From an uncultured Bacteroidota bacterium (GTDB lineage Bacteria > Bacteroidota > Bacteroidia > Flavobacteriales > Flavobacteriaceae): a DNA stretch of 64,000 nt. The position numbers and the translations under genes were made by a program. Of the stretch, positions 25,572 through 35,452 are shown one piece after another (the first letter of the stretch is position 1; the number at the start of each line of letters is the position of its first letter). Below the pieces are notes generated by a model. That model was not told where the DNA came from. It was given only the letters and a program-made list of their open reading frames with translations, and did no database searches. The DNA lies in contig CAIMMM010000144.1 in NCBI GenBank assembly GCA_903842575.1, forward strand, positions 36,106 to 100,105. The letters run 5' to 3'.

Positions 25572-26552
25572 TTGATTACTTCCCAGGACATATTCACAAT
25601 TTCTAGCCAAAAGCAATTTGAAAAAATAGCCTTGAAAGTTTTTCGTTATCAGCATGAAAACAATCTTGTTTATCAAGCGTTTTGTGATTTTTTGAAAGTG
25701 GAAAAAGGAAGTGTAAAATCTTTGGAGCAGATTCCTTTTTTACCCATACAGTTTTTCAAATCGCATGATGTTGTTTCTAACAACAACCCTATTCAAGAAA
25801 CATTTGTTAGTAGCGGAACAACGGGAATGATAACTAGCAAACATTTAATTACCGATGTTTCGATTTATGCTGAAAGTTATAAAAAAGGCTTTTCCGAATT
25901 CTATGGCAACATAGAAGATTACGCCATTTTGGCTTTATTGCCTTCCTATTTAGAAAGGGAAGGTTCATCTTTGATTTATATGGTCAAAGATTTAATTGCG
26001 CTTTCCAATAATCCAAATAGCGATTTTTATTTGAATGATTATGATGCATTAATTGAGAAACTTATTGCTTTAGACAACTCTGGACAAAATGTGCTTTTAA
26101 TTGGAGTTACCTATGCATTATTGGTTTTAATCGAACAAAAACAGTTTAAATTGAAAAACACCATTATAATGGAAACTGGTGGCATGAAAGGAAAACGTAA
26201 AGAAATCATACGCGAAGAATTACACGAAATACTTTGTAAAGGCTTTGGAGTTTCGAGCATTCATTCCGAATATGGCATGACCGAATTGTTATCACAAGCG
26301 TATTCATTAGGCCATGGAATTTTTGAATGTCCCAATTGGATGAACATTCTTATTCGAGATACCGAAGACGCTATGTCTTATGTTACCTCTGGGAAAACTG
26401 GCGGTATGAATGTCATTGATTTGGCCAATATCAATTCGTGTTCCTTTATTGCCACACAGGATTTGGGCAAAAAATATCCTAACAATTCGTTTGAAGTATT
26501 GGGACGTTTTGATAATTCGGATATTCGCGGTTGTAATTTGATGGTGATATAA
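25572..26552 (+). CDS. LuxE/PaaK-family acyl-protein synthetase-like enzyme
   Basis: A 326-residue member of the adenylate-forming group related to LuxE, the acyl-protein synthetase of bacterial luciferase operons. SSGTTG at residues 80-85 is the nucleotide-binding loop, and SEYGMTELLSQAYS and LGRFDNSDIRGCNL match motifs further on. No luciferase or fatty-acid reductase genes are nearby, so light production is not implied. In Bacteroidota such genes often lie near surface-glycan acyl modification, but here the context is neutral. The start is TTG; the conserved N-terminus allows no ATG. Confidence 0.8.
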   Translation: MITSQDIFTISSQKQFEKIALKVFRYQHENNLVYQAFCDFLKVEKGSVKSLEQIPFLPIQFFKSHDVVSNNNPIQETFVSSGTTGMITSKHLITDVSIYAESYKKGFSEFYGNIEDYAILALLPSYLEREGSSLIYMVKDLIALSNNPNSDFYLNDYDALIEKLIALDNSGQNVLLIGVTYALLVLIEQKQFKLKNTIIMETGGMKGKRKEIIREELHEILCKGFGVSSIHSEYGMTELLSQAYSLGHGIFECPNWMNILIRDTEDAMSYVTSGKTGGMNVIDLANINSCSFIATQDLGKKYPNNSFEVLGRFDNSDIRGCNLMVI

Positions 26553-26591
26553 TAGTGTTTACTTTTCTTCGTTATGTTATAAATCTAAACC

Positions 26592-27260
26592 ATGAAATAC
26601 CTATTATTTTTAGTAATCTCATTTGCCACATTTGCTCAAAATAAAGCAATTAAACTAGAAATTGACTCCGTTGTCTCTGTCGATTCTATTCCAACAGAAA
26701 GAACTTTTACCATCAATTATCATATTGAAAATTTAACAGACAAGGCAATATCATTCATTGTAAACACTCAAAATCTAATTCCGATAAATGTTGGTTCGCA
26801 GAAGCACAATTGCTATTACAAATTGTTTGAAGAAGAAAAACCAATTGAGATGAGTACCATTTTCAATAGCAATTTTAAAAGCCAAAAAAAAGAGCTTAAA
26901 ACTTATGATAACCTTTCATTGGAAGAAGTTCAAAAAAAATCTATTGAAGAAACAGTAAAATATTTTTGGGAAGAAACCAACAAAAACCTAATGAAAAGCA
27001 TTGTTAAGATGCTACCCAAAGAAACAAAAAGCTTTATAGTAAAACTATATTGGAATAAAGAACGCTATAGAAAAGAAGACGAATTTGAATTCTATATCGA
27101 AGAAAAAGCGCAACACTACATTGAGTTTTCGGTGAATTTATTACTCGAAGAATTTAAGGAAAAGCTAACAGAAGAACAATATGCCACCATTAAAAATTAC
27201 AAAACTTTCATCAAAGGCTGGTATACTTCTAACAAAGTCGCAATTGATTTTAGCGAATAA
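26592..27260 (+). CDS. Secreted protein of unknown function
   Basis: A 222-residue protein starting with a short signal peptide (MKYLLFLVISFATFAQ). The first third is beta-rich (TFTINYHIENLTDKAISFIVN), like an Ig-type or intracellular-proteinase-inhibitor-like fold; the rest is charged and helical (EEVQKKSIEETVKYFWEETNKN). I do not recognise a family. It follows the LuxE-like gene by about 40 bases and may share its transcript. Probably periplasmic. Confidence 0.6.
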   Translation: MKYLLFLVISFATFAQNKAIKLEIDSVVSVDSIPTERTFTINYHIENLTDKAISFIVNTQNLIPINVGSQKHNCYYKLFEEEKPIEMSTIFNSNFKSQKKELKTYDNLSLEEVQKKSIEETVKYFWEETNKNLMKSIVKMLPKETKSFIVKLYWNKERYRKEDEFEFYIEEKAQHYIEFSVNLLLEEFKEKLTEEQYATIKNYKTFIKGWYTSNKVAIDFSE

Positions 27261-27287
27261 AAAAGGAACCTTAAGCTCCTTTTTATT
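27259..27287. terminator. Probable bidirectional terminator
   Basis: An imperfect stem AAAAAGGA with TCCTTTTT, including a small internal loop, lies between two convergent genes. The T-run is present on both strands. Confidence 0.6.
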
Positions 27288-28581
27288 ATTTAACTCTTAT
27301 CACAAAATAATTTTTCTTCCCGCTTTGCAGCAGCACAAACTGATCATTGATTAAATCATTTGTGGTCAACTTAAACTCTTCGGTGACTTTAGTTTTATTT
27401 ACCGATATAGAATTGGCAGTTAAGGCACGTCTTGCTTCTCCATTGGATTTAAAAAAACCTGTCTTTTCATTTAAAACTGAAACAATATCAATTCCGTTTT
27501 CAATATCGCTTTTAGCAATTTCAGCTTGCGGAACTCCATCAAAAACCTCTAAAAAAGTAGCTTCGTCAAGATTTTTTAAATCATCGGATGTAGCATTCCC
27601 AAACAAAATATTAGAAGCTTGAATGGCTTTTTCTAATTCTGCTGCACCGTGAACAAGTGTTGTGACTTCTTCGGCCAAACGTTTTTGTAACACCCGTAAA
27701 TGAGGTGCTTCATGCTGTTCAGAAATCAAACTACCAATGGTATTCTTATCTAAAAAAGTGAAAATCTTGATGTATTTTTCGGCATCCACATCCGTAGTGT
27801 TTAACCAAAACTGGTAAAATTTATATACCGAAGTTTTATCGGCAGTAAGCCAAACATTGCCGCCTTCTGATTTCCCAAATTTTGAACCATCAGCTTTAGT
27901 AATTAAGGGACATGTCATTGCAAAAGCTTTGGCGCCTTCTCCATTCATTCGTCTTACCAATTCGGTTCCTGTAGTGATATTTCCCCATTGATCTGAGCCT
28001 CCCATTTGCAGCAAGCAGTTATAGGTTTTATACAAATGATGAAAATCATAACCTTGAATTAATTGATAGGTAAACTCCGTGAAACTCATTCCTTCTCCAT
28101 CAGCACTCAATCGTTTCTTTACAGAATCCTTTGCCATCATATAATTCACCGTGATGCGTTTACCCACATCACGAGCAAAATGGATAAAAGAGAAATCTTT
28201 CATCCAATCATAATTGTTCACTAAAATTGGTGCATTAGCAGCCGTAGAGTTAAAATCCAAAAACCGAGATAAAATGGCTTTTATCCCCGCTACATTTTTA
28301 TCCAAAGTCACTTCGTCAAGCAAATTTCTTTCGTCTGATTTTCCGGAAGGATCTCCAATCATGCCAGTTGCACCGCCCACTAAAGCGATAGGCTTATGTC
28401 CGTATTTTTCTAAATGAACCAATAATATTATAGGCACTAAACTACCTATATGCAATGAATCACTGGTTGGATCAAACCCTATATAAGTGGTTGTCATTTC
28501 CTTCAACAATTGCTCCTCTGTTCCGGGCATTATGTCGTGCACCAATCCACGCCATTGTAATTCTGCTACTAAATTCTTCAT
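27286..28581 (-). CDS. tyrS: Tyrosyl-tRNA synthetase
   Basis: A 431-residue class I aminoacyl-tRNA synthetase. The HIGH-like HIGS is at residues 44-47 ([11 protein letters not shown]), tyrosine-binding [13 protein letters not shown] follows, and the KMSKS-like KFGKS is near residue 230. The C-terminal 70 residues are an S4-type RNA-binding domain ([17 protein letters not shown]). The frame extends seven codons upstream, but the ATG at 28581 gives [12 protein letters not shown], which is the standard beginning, with TATCTTTG about 20 bases before it. Length normal. Confidence 0.97.
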   Translation of the reverse strand: MKNLVAELQWRGLVHDIMPGTEEQLLKEMTTTYIGFDPTSDSLHIGSLVPIILLVHLEKYGHKPIALVGGATGMIGDPSGKSDERNLLDEVTLDKNVAGIKAILSRFLDFNSTAANAPILVNNYDWMKDFSFIHFARDVGKRITVNYMMAKDSVKKRLSADGEGMSFTEFTYQLIQGYDFHHLYKTYNCLLQMGGSDQWGNITTGTELVRRMNGEGAKAFAMTCPLITKADGSKFGKSEGGNVWLTADKTSVYKFYQFWLNTTDVDAEKYIKIFTFLDKNTIGSLISEQHEAPHLRVLQKRLAEEVTTLVHGAAELEKAIQASNILFGNATSDDLKNLDEATFLEVFDGVPQAEIAKSDIENGIDIVSVLNEKTGFFKSNGEARRALTANSISVNKTKVTEEFKLTTNDLINDQFVLLQSGKKNYFVIRVK

Positions 28582-28599
28582 ATTCCTAACAAATTTGAA

Positions 28600-28607
28600 C
28601 AAAGATA
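28600..28607 (-). promoter_or_regulatory. Putative -7 element of tyrS
   Basis: The minus strand reads TATCTTTG, an exact TAnnTTTG match, 19 bases upstream of the chosen tyrS start. Confidence 0.5.
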
Positions 28608-28672
28608 GTTTTAATTGTACAATTTGAAAATCTAATATTCTAAAAATCCAACAATCTAATTATCTTTACAAA

Positions 28673-29671
28673 ATGGTATTAGTTACAGGAGGAACAGGAT
28701 TAGTCGGCGCGCATCTACTTTTACATTTACTAGAAAATGGCGAAACTGTCCGTGCCATTTATAGAAATAGCAACGCCATAGAAAAAACAAAATCTTTATT
28801 TGAACTTTTTCAAAAAGAAGGTTTGTTTCAGAAAATAGAATGGTTAGAAGCTGATATTTTGGATGTGCCTTCGCTAGAAATTGCATTCAAAAATATTCAA
28901 TATGTTTATCATTGTGCAGGCATTATTTCATTTGACCCAAAGGATGAAAATCTTCTCCGAAAAGTGAATATTGAAGGTACCGCTAACATTGTTAACTTTT
29001 GTATTCATAATAAAATCAAGAAACTTTGTTATGTGAGTTCCATTGCAACACTAGGTGATTTAGCTCAAAATGAAAGCCAACTTTCCGAAACCTCCGAATG
29101 GAATCCTGAAATCTATCATAACGACTATGCTATTTCAAAATATGGCGCTGAACTTGAAGTTTGGCGTGGTTTTCAAGAAGGTTTGTCCGTTGTAATTGTT
29201 AATCCAGGGGTAATTTTAGGGCCAACAATTTGGACTGCAGGAAGTGGCGCTATTTTTTCCGAAATTAAAAAAGGGCTAACATTTTATACCAAAGGACAAA
29301 CGGGATATGTAGGGGTTAATGATGTTGCAAAAGCCATGATTCAGTTAATGCAAAGTGAAATTTCGGGAGAACGATATTGCATGGTTTCCGAACATGTAAC
29401 TTATGAAGAAATCATCAAAAGGATTGCGTCAAAAACAAAAAAATCTTTACCAAAATTTTATGCAAAACCATGGCTAACAGAAATAATGTGGCGAATAGAC
29501 TGGTTTTGTTCAATTTTTTTTGGGACAAAGAGAAAAATGCCTAAATATGCTGCTACAACAATTCACTCAATAGATAATTATAGTAATGCCAAAATAAAAA
29601 ATGCTCTGAATTTTGAATTTGTAAGCATTGATGAAGTTATTAGCAACATTCTTTTAGTAGAAAAAAACTAA
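28673..29671 (+). CDS. NAD(P)-dependent epimerase/reductase of the extended SDR family
   Basis: A 332-residue protein with the extended short-chain dehydrogenase layout. VTGGTGLVGAHL at residues 4-15 is the nucleotide-binding glycine motif, with YVSSIATLG and the catalytic YAISK at about residues 160-164. Overall it resembles dihydroflavonol-4-reductase or 3-beta-hydroxysteroid dehydrogenase-like proteins, but the substrate is unknown. It stands alone between divergent tyrS and the convergent DUF4296 gene, whose stop codon is directly adjacent with no gap. No terminator is visible. Confidence 0.85.
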   Translation: MVLVTGGTGLVGAHLLLHLLENGETVRAIYRNSNAIEKTKSLFELFQKEGLFQKIEWLEADILDVPSLEIAFKNIQYVYHCAGIISFDPKDENLLRKVNIEGTANIVNFCIHNKIKKLCYVSSIATLGDLAQNESQLSETSEWNPEIYHNDYAISKYGAELEVWRGFQEGLSVVIVNPGVILGPTIWTAGSGAIFSEIKKGLTFYTKGQTGYVGVNDVAKAMIQLMQSEISGERYCMVSEHVTYEEIIKRIASKTKKSLPKFYAKPWLTEIMWRIDWFCSIFFGTKRKMPKYAATTIHSIDNYSNAKIKNALNFEFVSIDEVISNILLVEKN

Positions 29672-30082
29672 TTATTTTACTTGGGGTTGATCTGGATTTA
29701 AATAACTTGAAGTAATATTAGGCGTTAATTTTTCTCCCTTTTTTTTCATAATTGTATCCAATTTATTGGCTTCATTTTCCAGTCTGGATTTTACTTTGTC
29801 AAACATTTTTTTATAATTATCAACATCCGAAGCATAAAACTTATTGTTTTGAACGAATTGAATACTGTCTATTTTATATTTTTTATAGATATACCCACTG
29901 CTATTTATGGTATTGTCAGAGTCGCTTAAATTTTGAGATTTTATGGCTTCCATAAGCGATAAATCATATAAAATATCAACCATTACGGCTTCATCTATTT
30001 GCTTCTCCGGCTTTTCAATTACTGCTTTTTGACAACTAAAAAGTATAGTTGCAAAACAAAAGGTTAAAATTATTTTTTTCAT
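29672..30082 (-). CDS. DUF4296 lipoprotein
   Basis: A 136-residue lipoprotein. The lipobox LFSC gives the modified cysteine at about residue 17. The body (EAVMVDILYDLSLMEAI, YIYKKYKIDSIQFVQNNKFYASDVDNY) matches the DUF4296 family of Bacteroidota, a helical protein of unknown role. The frame is open for 17 codons upstream, overlapping pyrC, but the signal peptide shows that the ATG at 30082 is the start. It is the last gene of the mannosyltransferase-pyrC operon and is often seen there in relatives. Confidence 0.85.
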   Translation of the reverse strand: MKKIILTFCFATILFSCQKAVIEKPEKQIDEAVMVDILYDLSLMEAIKSQNLSDSDNTINSSGYIYKKYKIDSIQFVQNNKFYASDVDNYKKMFDKVKSRLENEANKLDTIMKKKGEKLTPNITSSYLNPDQPQVK

Positions 30083-30104
30083 CACAATAGTATTTACATC
30101 ATCA

Positions 30105-31445
30105 TTATCTATCAAAAAGTAATCGTTTGCCAACTGGAATATTTTTTACTTTAAAATTTTCATATACCAACTGACCATTTACAAAAGTATGGGTTATTCT
30201 TGATTTAAAATTATATCCTTCAAACGGTGACCAACCACATTTTGCTAATACATTTTCTTTTTTTACATTCCAAGGCAAATGTGAATTTACAATAACCAAA
30301 TCAGCATAAAACCCTTCTTTTACAAACCCTCGTTTTTCAATTTTAAATATTTTAGCAGGATTATGGCACATTTTTTCAACAATTTTTTCAATAGAAATCT
30401 TACCTTGATGATGCGCTTCAAACATAGCTACAACAGCATGTTGCACTAACGGCCCTCCGGAAGGCGCTTTTAAATAAGATTGGTTTTTCTCTTCCAATGT
30501 ATGTGGCGCATGGTCGGTGGCGATTACGTCAATGCGGTCATCAAGCAAGGCTGCCCATAATGCCGCTCTATCTTCGGCTGTTTTAACTGCAGGATTCCAT
30601 TTAATAAGGTTTCCTTTTGTTTTATAATCTTCATCGGAAAACCAGAGATGATGGATGCATACTTCGGCCGTAATTTGTTTCTCTTCTAATGGAATTTTAT
30701 TAGTAAAAAGATTCATTTCTTTAGCTGTCGACAAATGAAAAACATGCAACCTTGCTCCTGTTTTCTTTGCTAATTCAATAGCTTTTGAAGTGGAAAGATA
30801 ACAGGCCTCAGCACTTCTTATTAAGTGATGCGCTGTCACAGGAATGTCATCTCCAAATTGTAATTTATATCTTTCCAAATTGTTTTTGATCGTCGTTTCA
30901 TCCTCACAGTGTACCGCAATTAACATTTTAGTGCTTGAAAATATTTTTTCCAAAACTTCCTGATTGTCAACCAACATATTCCCAGTTGAAGAACCTAAAA
31001 AAAGTTTAATTCCAGCAACATTTTTTGGATTTGTTTTTAAAATTTCTTCTAAGTTGTCATTGGTGCCTCCCATCATAAAAGAATAATTAGCAAATGAGGT
31101 TTTGGCTGCAATTTGGTATTTTTCTTCTAAAATCTCTTGAGTTACTGCATTTGGAATCGTGTTGGGTTGCTCAATATAAGAGGTGATTCCGCCTGCAACA
31201 GCAGCTTTACTTTCTGAAGCAATGGTGCCTTTATGCGTCAATCCAGGTTCGCGAAAATGCACTTGGTCATCAATGGCACCAGGGATTAAATAATTCCCTT
31301 CGGCATCTATAATCTTGCAATTGGAAAGTTTTGGGCTAATGATTGGAGCAATTTCAACTATAAATTCATTTTCTATCAACACATCTCCTTCAAAAATGGT
31401 CCCTTCATTTACAATTTTTGCATTTTTAATTAAAACGGTATTCAT
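30105..31445 (-). CDS. pyrC: Dihydroorotase
   Basis: A 446-residue amidohydrolase of the class I dihydroorotase group. It closes carbamoyl-aspartate to dihydroorotate in pyrimidine synthesis. Motifs seen: VHFREPG at 62-68, KLFLGSSTGNML, AVHCEDE, HVFHLSTAKE and ATDHAPHT, supplying metal ligands and the catalytic Asp. The first histidine of the usual HxH pair is glutamine here (Q61-V-H63), a form found in related Bacteroidota enzymes. It lies 9 bases after the mannosyltransferase gene and before the DUF4296 gene. Confidence 0.94.
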   Translation of the reverse strand: MNTVLIKNAKIVNEGTIFEGDVLIENEFIVEIAPIISPKLSNCKIIDAEGNYLIPGAIDDQVHFREPGLTHKGTIASESKAAVAGGITSYIEQPNTIPNAVTQEILEEKYQIAAKTSFANYSFMMGGTNDNLEEILKTNPKNVAGIKLFLGSSTGNMLVDNQEVLEKIFSSTKMLIAVHCEDETTIKNNLERYKLQFGDDIPVTAHHLIRSAEACYLSTSKAIELAKKTGARLHVFHLSTAKEMNLFTNKIPLEEKQITAEVCIHHLWFSDEDYKTKGNLIKWNPAVKTAEDRAALWAALLDDRIDVIATDHAPHTLEEKNQSYLKAPSGGPLVQHAVVAMFEAHHQGKISIEKIVEKMCHNPAKIFKIEKRGFVKEGFYADLVIVNSHLPWNVKKENVLAKCGWSPFEGYNFKSRITHTFVNGQLVYENFKVKNIPVGKRLLFDR

Positions 31446-31454
31446 TTGTTGATT

Positions 31455-32180
31455 TTATAAACGGTTCAAAAACTTCCTAATTCTTAAACTAATAACACCA
31501 AGTACTGCTTCTTTAATAATGGAGCCACTCATTTTGGATTGCCCTTTGGTTCTATCCGTAAAAATTACGGGTATCTCTTGAATGTTGAAATTTTTGGCAA
31601 AAGCTCTATACTTCATTTCGATTTGAAAGGCGTATCCAATAAATTTTATTTTATCTAAATTGATCTTTTCCAATACTTCTCTTTTGTAACAAATAAATCC
31701 AGCCGTGGCGTCCATGATTTTCATCCCGGTAATCAATCGAACATAAACCGAAGCAAAATAGGAAAGAAGTACTCTGCTTAAGGGCCAGTTTACAACATTG
31801 ACTCCTGTTACATATCTTGAACCAATAGCTAAATCAGCACCATTAAAATGACAGGCGTCATAGAGTTTTTCTAAATCGTTTGGATTATGTGAAAAGTCGG
31901 CGTCCATTTCAAAAATATAATTATAATTATTTTTCAAAGCCCATTTAAATCCATGAACATAAGCAGTTCCCAGACCTAATTTTTTATCTCTTCTTCCTAA
32001 ATACAATTGATTGGGGAATTCTTTTTGCAATTCCATAACTTTTTCGGCTGTTTTATCAGGAGAATTATCATCAACAATTAGAATATGGAAGGGGTTGTGT
32101 AACGAAAAAACAGCTCTAATGATGCTTTCAATGTTCTCAATTTCGTTATAAGTGGGAATAATTACAATGCCGTTAGCCAT
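31455..32180 (-). CDS. Polyprenol-phosphate mannosyltransferase (DPM1-like)
   Basis: A 241-residue GT2 glycosyltransferase of the DPM1 group. It has IIPTYNE at residues 6-12, DDNSPDKTAE, EMDADFSHNP (the DxD-type metal site) and DRTKGQSKMSG near the end. It would make polyprenyl-phosphate mannose, or a similar lipid-linked sugar, at the cytoplasmic membrane. No C-terminal membrane segments are present, so it matches the short soluble form. It is the first gene of a minus-strand operon with pyrC and a DUF4296 lipoprotein gene. Confidence 0.9.
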   Translation of the reverse strand: MANGIVIIPTYNEIENIESIIRAVFSLHNPFHILIVDDNSPDKTAEKVMELQKEFPNQLYLGRRDKKLGLGTAYVHGFKWALKNNYNYIFEMDADFSHNPNDLEKLYDACHFNGADLAIGSRYVTGVNVVNWPLSRVLLSYFASVYVRLITGMKIMDATAGFICYKREVLEKINLDKIKFIGYAFQIEMKYRAFAKNFNIQEIPVIFTDRTKGQSKMSGSIIKEAVLGVISLRIRKFLNRL

Positions 32181-32202
32181 GTTTTTTTAATCAGTTACCT
32201 TG

Positions 32203-32210
32203 CAAAAATA
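32203..32210 (-). promoter_or_regulatory. Putative -7 element of the mannosyltransferase operon
   Basis: The minus strand reads TATTTTTG, a TAnnTTTG match, 23 bases before the start codon. Confidence 0.45.
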
Positions 32211-32270
32211 AACTTTTTATCAGTGTTGTATCTTAATAATATTATAATAATTTATGAAATAAAAAATCAG

Positions 32271-32278
32271 TAATTTTG
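32271..32278 (+). promoter_or_regulatory. Putative -7 element very close to the DUF4271 start
   Basis: TAATTTTG matches TAnnTTTG and ends only seven bases before the ATG at 32286. If used, the mRNA would be nearly leaderless. Confidence 0.4.
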
Positions 32279-32285
32279 TTGCCAA

Positions 32286-32951
32286 ATGATAGAAACTATT
32301 TTACAAACTCGAATTATCGAAAATAAAGATTGGGCAACTTATCTTTTTGTTATTTCTTTTGCATTAATAGCTTTTACAAAAACCGCCTATGAAACTCGTT
32401 TTAATGACTTTTTACGCATTTTAGTTTCAGAGAAATACATCAAAGTTTACAAAGACAACTCCAATTTAATGAGCGGATTTACAATCGCTTTATTTATTGT
32501 GCAACTCCTTTCGATTTCTTTTTTTATTCAATTAGTCCTCGATTATTTTAATTATGTTTCAAAAACTGATTGGGTGATTTTTTTACGAATTTTTACTTTT
32601 TTTTCTGTTTTTGTTCTTTCAAAATTCTTATTGGAAAAAATAGTCGCTACTATATTTAATATTGAAGAATTTGTTGAACAATTTAATTTACAAAAAGTAA
32701 GTTATAGAACTTTTATTGGTGTCCTTTTATTACCTGTAAATATTTATTTATTTTATAATAATACTCCATCCGGAACATTAATTTTTTCAATTATCACTAT
32801 AATTTTAATACTAAATCTGTTTACATACCTTATTTCACTGAAGATTTATCAAAATTTATTAATTGGTAAGTTGTTTTATTTTATTTTGTATCTTTGCGCA
32901 CTTGAAATAGCTCCTTACTATTTTATATATTATTTGATTAAGAAAAACTAG
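32286..32951 (+). CDS. DUF4271 integral membrane protein
   Basis: A 221-residue protein with about six hydrophobic segments (for example 16-33, 62-88, 97-118, 143-160, 164-188 and 194-218) and short charged loops. It matches the DUF4271 family of Bacteroidota, known mainly from its constant place before hemD. Its function is unknown. The hemD-like gene follows after nine bases, so the pair is one transcript. The start codon is very close to a promoter-like element. Confidence 0.82.
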   Translation: MIETILQTRIIENKDWATYLFVISFALIAFTKTAYETRFNDFLRILVSEKYIKVYKDNSNLMSGFTIALFIVQLLSISFFIQLVLDYFNYVSKTDWVIFLRIFTFFSVFVLSKFLLEKIVATIFNIEEFVEQFNLQKVSYRTFIGVLLLPVNIYLFYNNTPSGTLIFSIITIILILNLFTYLISLKIYQNLLIGKLFYFILYLCALEIAPYYFIYYLIKKN

Positions 32952-32960
32952 AGCTTAAAA

Positions 32961-33719
32961 ATGTCAAACTTGAAAGTGAAAACAATTTTGGTGTCACAGC
33001 CAGAGCCAAAAGTAGAGAATTCACCTTATTTTGAACTGCAGCAAAAGCATAAGGTGAAAATTGATTTTCGCCCTTTTATTCACGTAGAAGGCGTGAGTGC
33101 AAAAGACGTGAGAGCTCAAAAAATAGACCTTAATAACTTCACGGCAATTATATTAACTAGCAAAAATTCTGTAGATCATTTTTTTAGAGTTGCTGAAGAA
33201 ATGCGCTATAAAGTTCCTGAAGATTTAAAATATTTTTGTCAATCTGAAGCGGTTGCATTTTATTTACAGAAGTATGTCGTTTATCGAAAACGGAAAATAT
33301 ATGTTGGCCAAAAAGATTTTGTTGATTTATCTCCATTAATAAAAAAATATAAAGAAGAAAAGTTTTTACTTCCCTCTTCTGATCAGTTAAATGCAGATAT
33401 TCCTCAAACTTTAAACAACTTAAAAGTTAATTGGCTCCCAGGAACATTCTATAAAACCGTAATGAGTGATTTGTCGGATTTGGCAGATGTTTACTATGAT
33501 GTTTTGGCTTTTTTTAGTCCAACAGGGATAAAATCATTATTTAAAAACTTTCCTGACTTTAAACAAAATAACACACGTATTGCCGTTTTTGGAAGCACTA
33601 CTCAAAAAGAAGCTTTGGAATGTGGCCTGCGAATAGATATTCTTGCTCCAACACCTGAAACTCCCTCAATGACAATGGCTATTGAAAAATATGTTGCCGA
33701 AGCTAACAAAGGAAAATAA
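32961..33719 (+). CDS. hemD: Uroporphyrinogen-III synthase
   Basis: A 252-residue protein of the HemD fold: TILVSQPEP at residues 8-16, AIILTSKNSVDHFF, a central hinge region, and the C-terminal FFSPTGIKSLF and AVFGSTTQKEALECGL. HemD makes uroporphyrinogen III for heme and related tetrapyrroles. The family is poorly conserved, but these short motifs are the usual ones. It is the second gene after DUF4271 and is followed by a strong terminator. No other heme gene is in the window. Confidence 0.88.
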   Translation: MSNLKVKTILVSQPEPKVENSPYFELQQKHKVKIDFRPFIHVEGVSAKDVRAQKIDLNNFTAIILTSKNSVDHFFRVAEEMRYKVPEDLKYFCQSEAVAFYLQKYVVYRKRKIYVGQKDFVDLSPLIKKYKEEKFLLPSSDQLNADIPQTLNNLKVNWLPGTFYKTVMSDLSDLADVYYDVLAFFSPTGIKSLFKNFPDFKQNNTRIAVFGSTTQKEALECGLRIDILAPTPETPSMTMAIEKYVAEANKGK

Positions 33720-33738
33720 TACTATTTATTTCTATATT

Positions 33739-33776
33739 AAAAAAGAGTCCTAATAATGTATTAGGACTCCTTTTTA
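33739..33776. terminator. Bidirectional intrinsic terminator between hemD and pckA
   Basis: A 14-bp stem AAAAGAGTCCTAAT with its near-complement closes a short loop and is flanked by A- and T-runs, serving both convergent genes. Confidence 0.88.
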
Positions 33777-33790
33777 GGTTTGGTTAGGTA

Positions 33791-35416
33791 TTATAATTGT
33801 GGTCCAGCTTTAACTAAGTTCAAGCCTTCTTGATTATCTGTGTATTGTGTAAAATTATTGATGAATCTTGTTGCCAAATCTTTTGCCTTAGCATTCCATT
33901 CCGAAGCATCAGCATATGTATCTCTAGGGTCTAAAATTGCTGGATTTACATCGTGTAAATCCGTTGGGATAACAAAATTAAATGTTGGAATTGTTTTGGT
34001 TGCCGCTTTTTCTATTGAACCATCTAAAATGGCATCAATGATAGCGCGTGTATCTTTTATCGAAATGCGTTTTCCTGTGCCATTCCAACCTGTATTTACC
34101 ATATAAGCTGTAGCATGGTGCTGTTCCATTTTCTTTACCAATTCTTCACCATATTTTGTCGGATGCAAGGATAAAAATGCCTTTCCAAAACAAGCAGAAA
34201 ATGTTGGCGTTGGTTCTGTAACCCCTCTTTCTGTTCCTGCTAATTTAGCCGTGAATCCCGATAAAAAATAATATTTAGTTTGTTCCGGAGTTAATTTAGA
34301 AACAGGAGGTATTACTCCAAAAGCATCGGCGGTTAAAAAGATTACTTTGGTTGCATGACCCGCTTTTGAGACAGGTCTTACAATATTATGTATATGATTT
34401 ATTGGATACGAAACTCTAGTATTTTGAGTTACTGACCCATCTTTGAAATCAATTTTACCATTAGCATCAACGGTTACGTTTTCTAATAGGGCATTTTTTG
34501 TGATGGCTCCAAAAATATCCGGTTCATTTTCTTCACTTAAATCAATGGTTTTTGCATAACAACCCCCTTCAAAATTAAAAACTCCATCATTGTCCCACCC
34601 ATGTTCATCATCACCAATTAACTCACGTTTTGGATCCGTAGACAATGTTGTTTTTCCTGTCCCAGACAACCCAAAGAAGATAGCAACGTCATCATCTTTT
34701 CCTTTATTTGCCGAGCAATGCATGGAAGCAATTCCTTTCAATGGCAAATAATAATTCATCATGGAAAACAATCCTTTTTTCATTTCGCCTCCATACCATG
34801 TGCCTCCTATTAACTGGATTTTCTCAGTTAAATTGAAAGCAATATATACTTCGGAATTCAACCTATGAGCTGCAAAATCCTCAAATCCTTTTTTAGACGC
34901 ATTCATTACAATAAAATCAGGTTCTCCAAAATTATCCAATTCTTCTTCTGTAGGTCTAATGAACATATTTTTCACAAAGTGTGCTTGCCAAGCCACTTCC
35001 ATAATGAAACGCACTTTCAATCTCGTGTTTTCGTTGGCTCCACAAAAAGCATCCACAACGTATAGTTTTTTTCCCGATAATTGATTTGCCGTATTCTCTT
35101 TTAGAGCATTCCATGTTGCTTGAGAAATTGGTTTGTTATCATTAACGGCTTTTTCAGAAGTCCACCAAAAAGTGTCTTTGCTGATATCATCTTTAACAAT
35201 ATACTTGTCTTTTGGGGAACGGCCCGTAAAAACACCCGTCATAACATTTACTGCACCAAGTTCGGTTAATTGTCCTCTTTCAAAACCCTCTAAATTAGGA
35301 TTTAATTCATCATGGTATAATAAATCAAATGAAGGATTGTAGATAACATCGTGAGCATTAATTATTCCGTATTTTTCTAGCGAAATCGATTTCGTAATTT
35401 GAGAGGAGTTCTCCAT
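33791..35416 (-). CDS. pckA: Phosphoenolpyruvate carboxykinase (ATP)
   Basis: A 541-residue ATP-type PEP carboxykinase, converting oxaloacetate to PEP in gluconeogenesis. [11 protein letters not shown] binds substrate; the kinase motif [11 protein letters not shown] is near residue 250, followed by [21 protein letters not shown] with the metal-binding Asp, and [11 protein letters not shown]. The frame reaches further upstream, but the farthest ATG (35455) falls within the promoter element at 35453-35460. ATG at 35416 (MENSSQITK) matches relatives best; ATG at 35437 is an alternative. Confidence 0.96.
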   Translation of the reverse strand: MENSSQITKSISLEKYGIINAHDVIYNPSFDLLYHDELNPNLEGFERGQLTELGAVNVMTGVFTGRSPKDKYIVKDDISKDTFWWTSEKAVNDNKPISQATWNALKENTANQLSGKKLYVVDAFCGANENTRLKVRFIMEVAWQAHFVKNMFIRPTEEELDNFGEPDFIVMNASKKGFEDFAAHRLNSEVYIAFNLTEKIQLIGGTWYGGEMKKGLFSMMNYYLPLKGIASMHCSANKGKDDDVAIFFGLSGTGKTTLSTDPKRELIGDDEHGWDNDGVFNFEGGCYAKTIDLSEENEPDIFGAITKNALLENVTVDANGKIDFKDGSVTQNTRVSYPINHIHNIVRPVSKAGHATKVIFLTADAFGVIPPVSKLTPEQTKYYFLSGFTAKLAGTERGVTEPTPTFSACFGKAFLSLHPTKYGEELVKKMEQHHATAYMVNTGWNGTGKRISIKDTRAIIDAILDGSIEKAATKTIPTFNFVIPTDLHDVNPAILDPRDTYADASEWNAKAKDLATRFINNFTQYTDNQEGLNLVKAGPQL

Positions 35417-35452
35417 AGAAATAAGTTTGTGTTGCATTATAATATTAATGGG

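Noticed and set aside
25572..26552. Part of a luciferase or light-producing operon
   Set aside because: No luxA, luxB, luxC or luxD gene is nearby, and the family has members outside bioluminescence.
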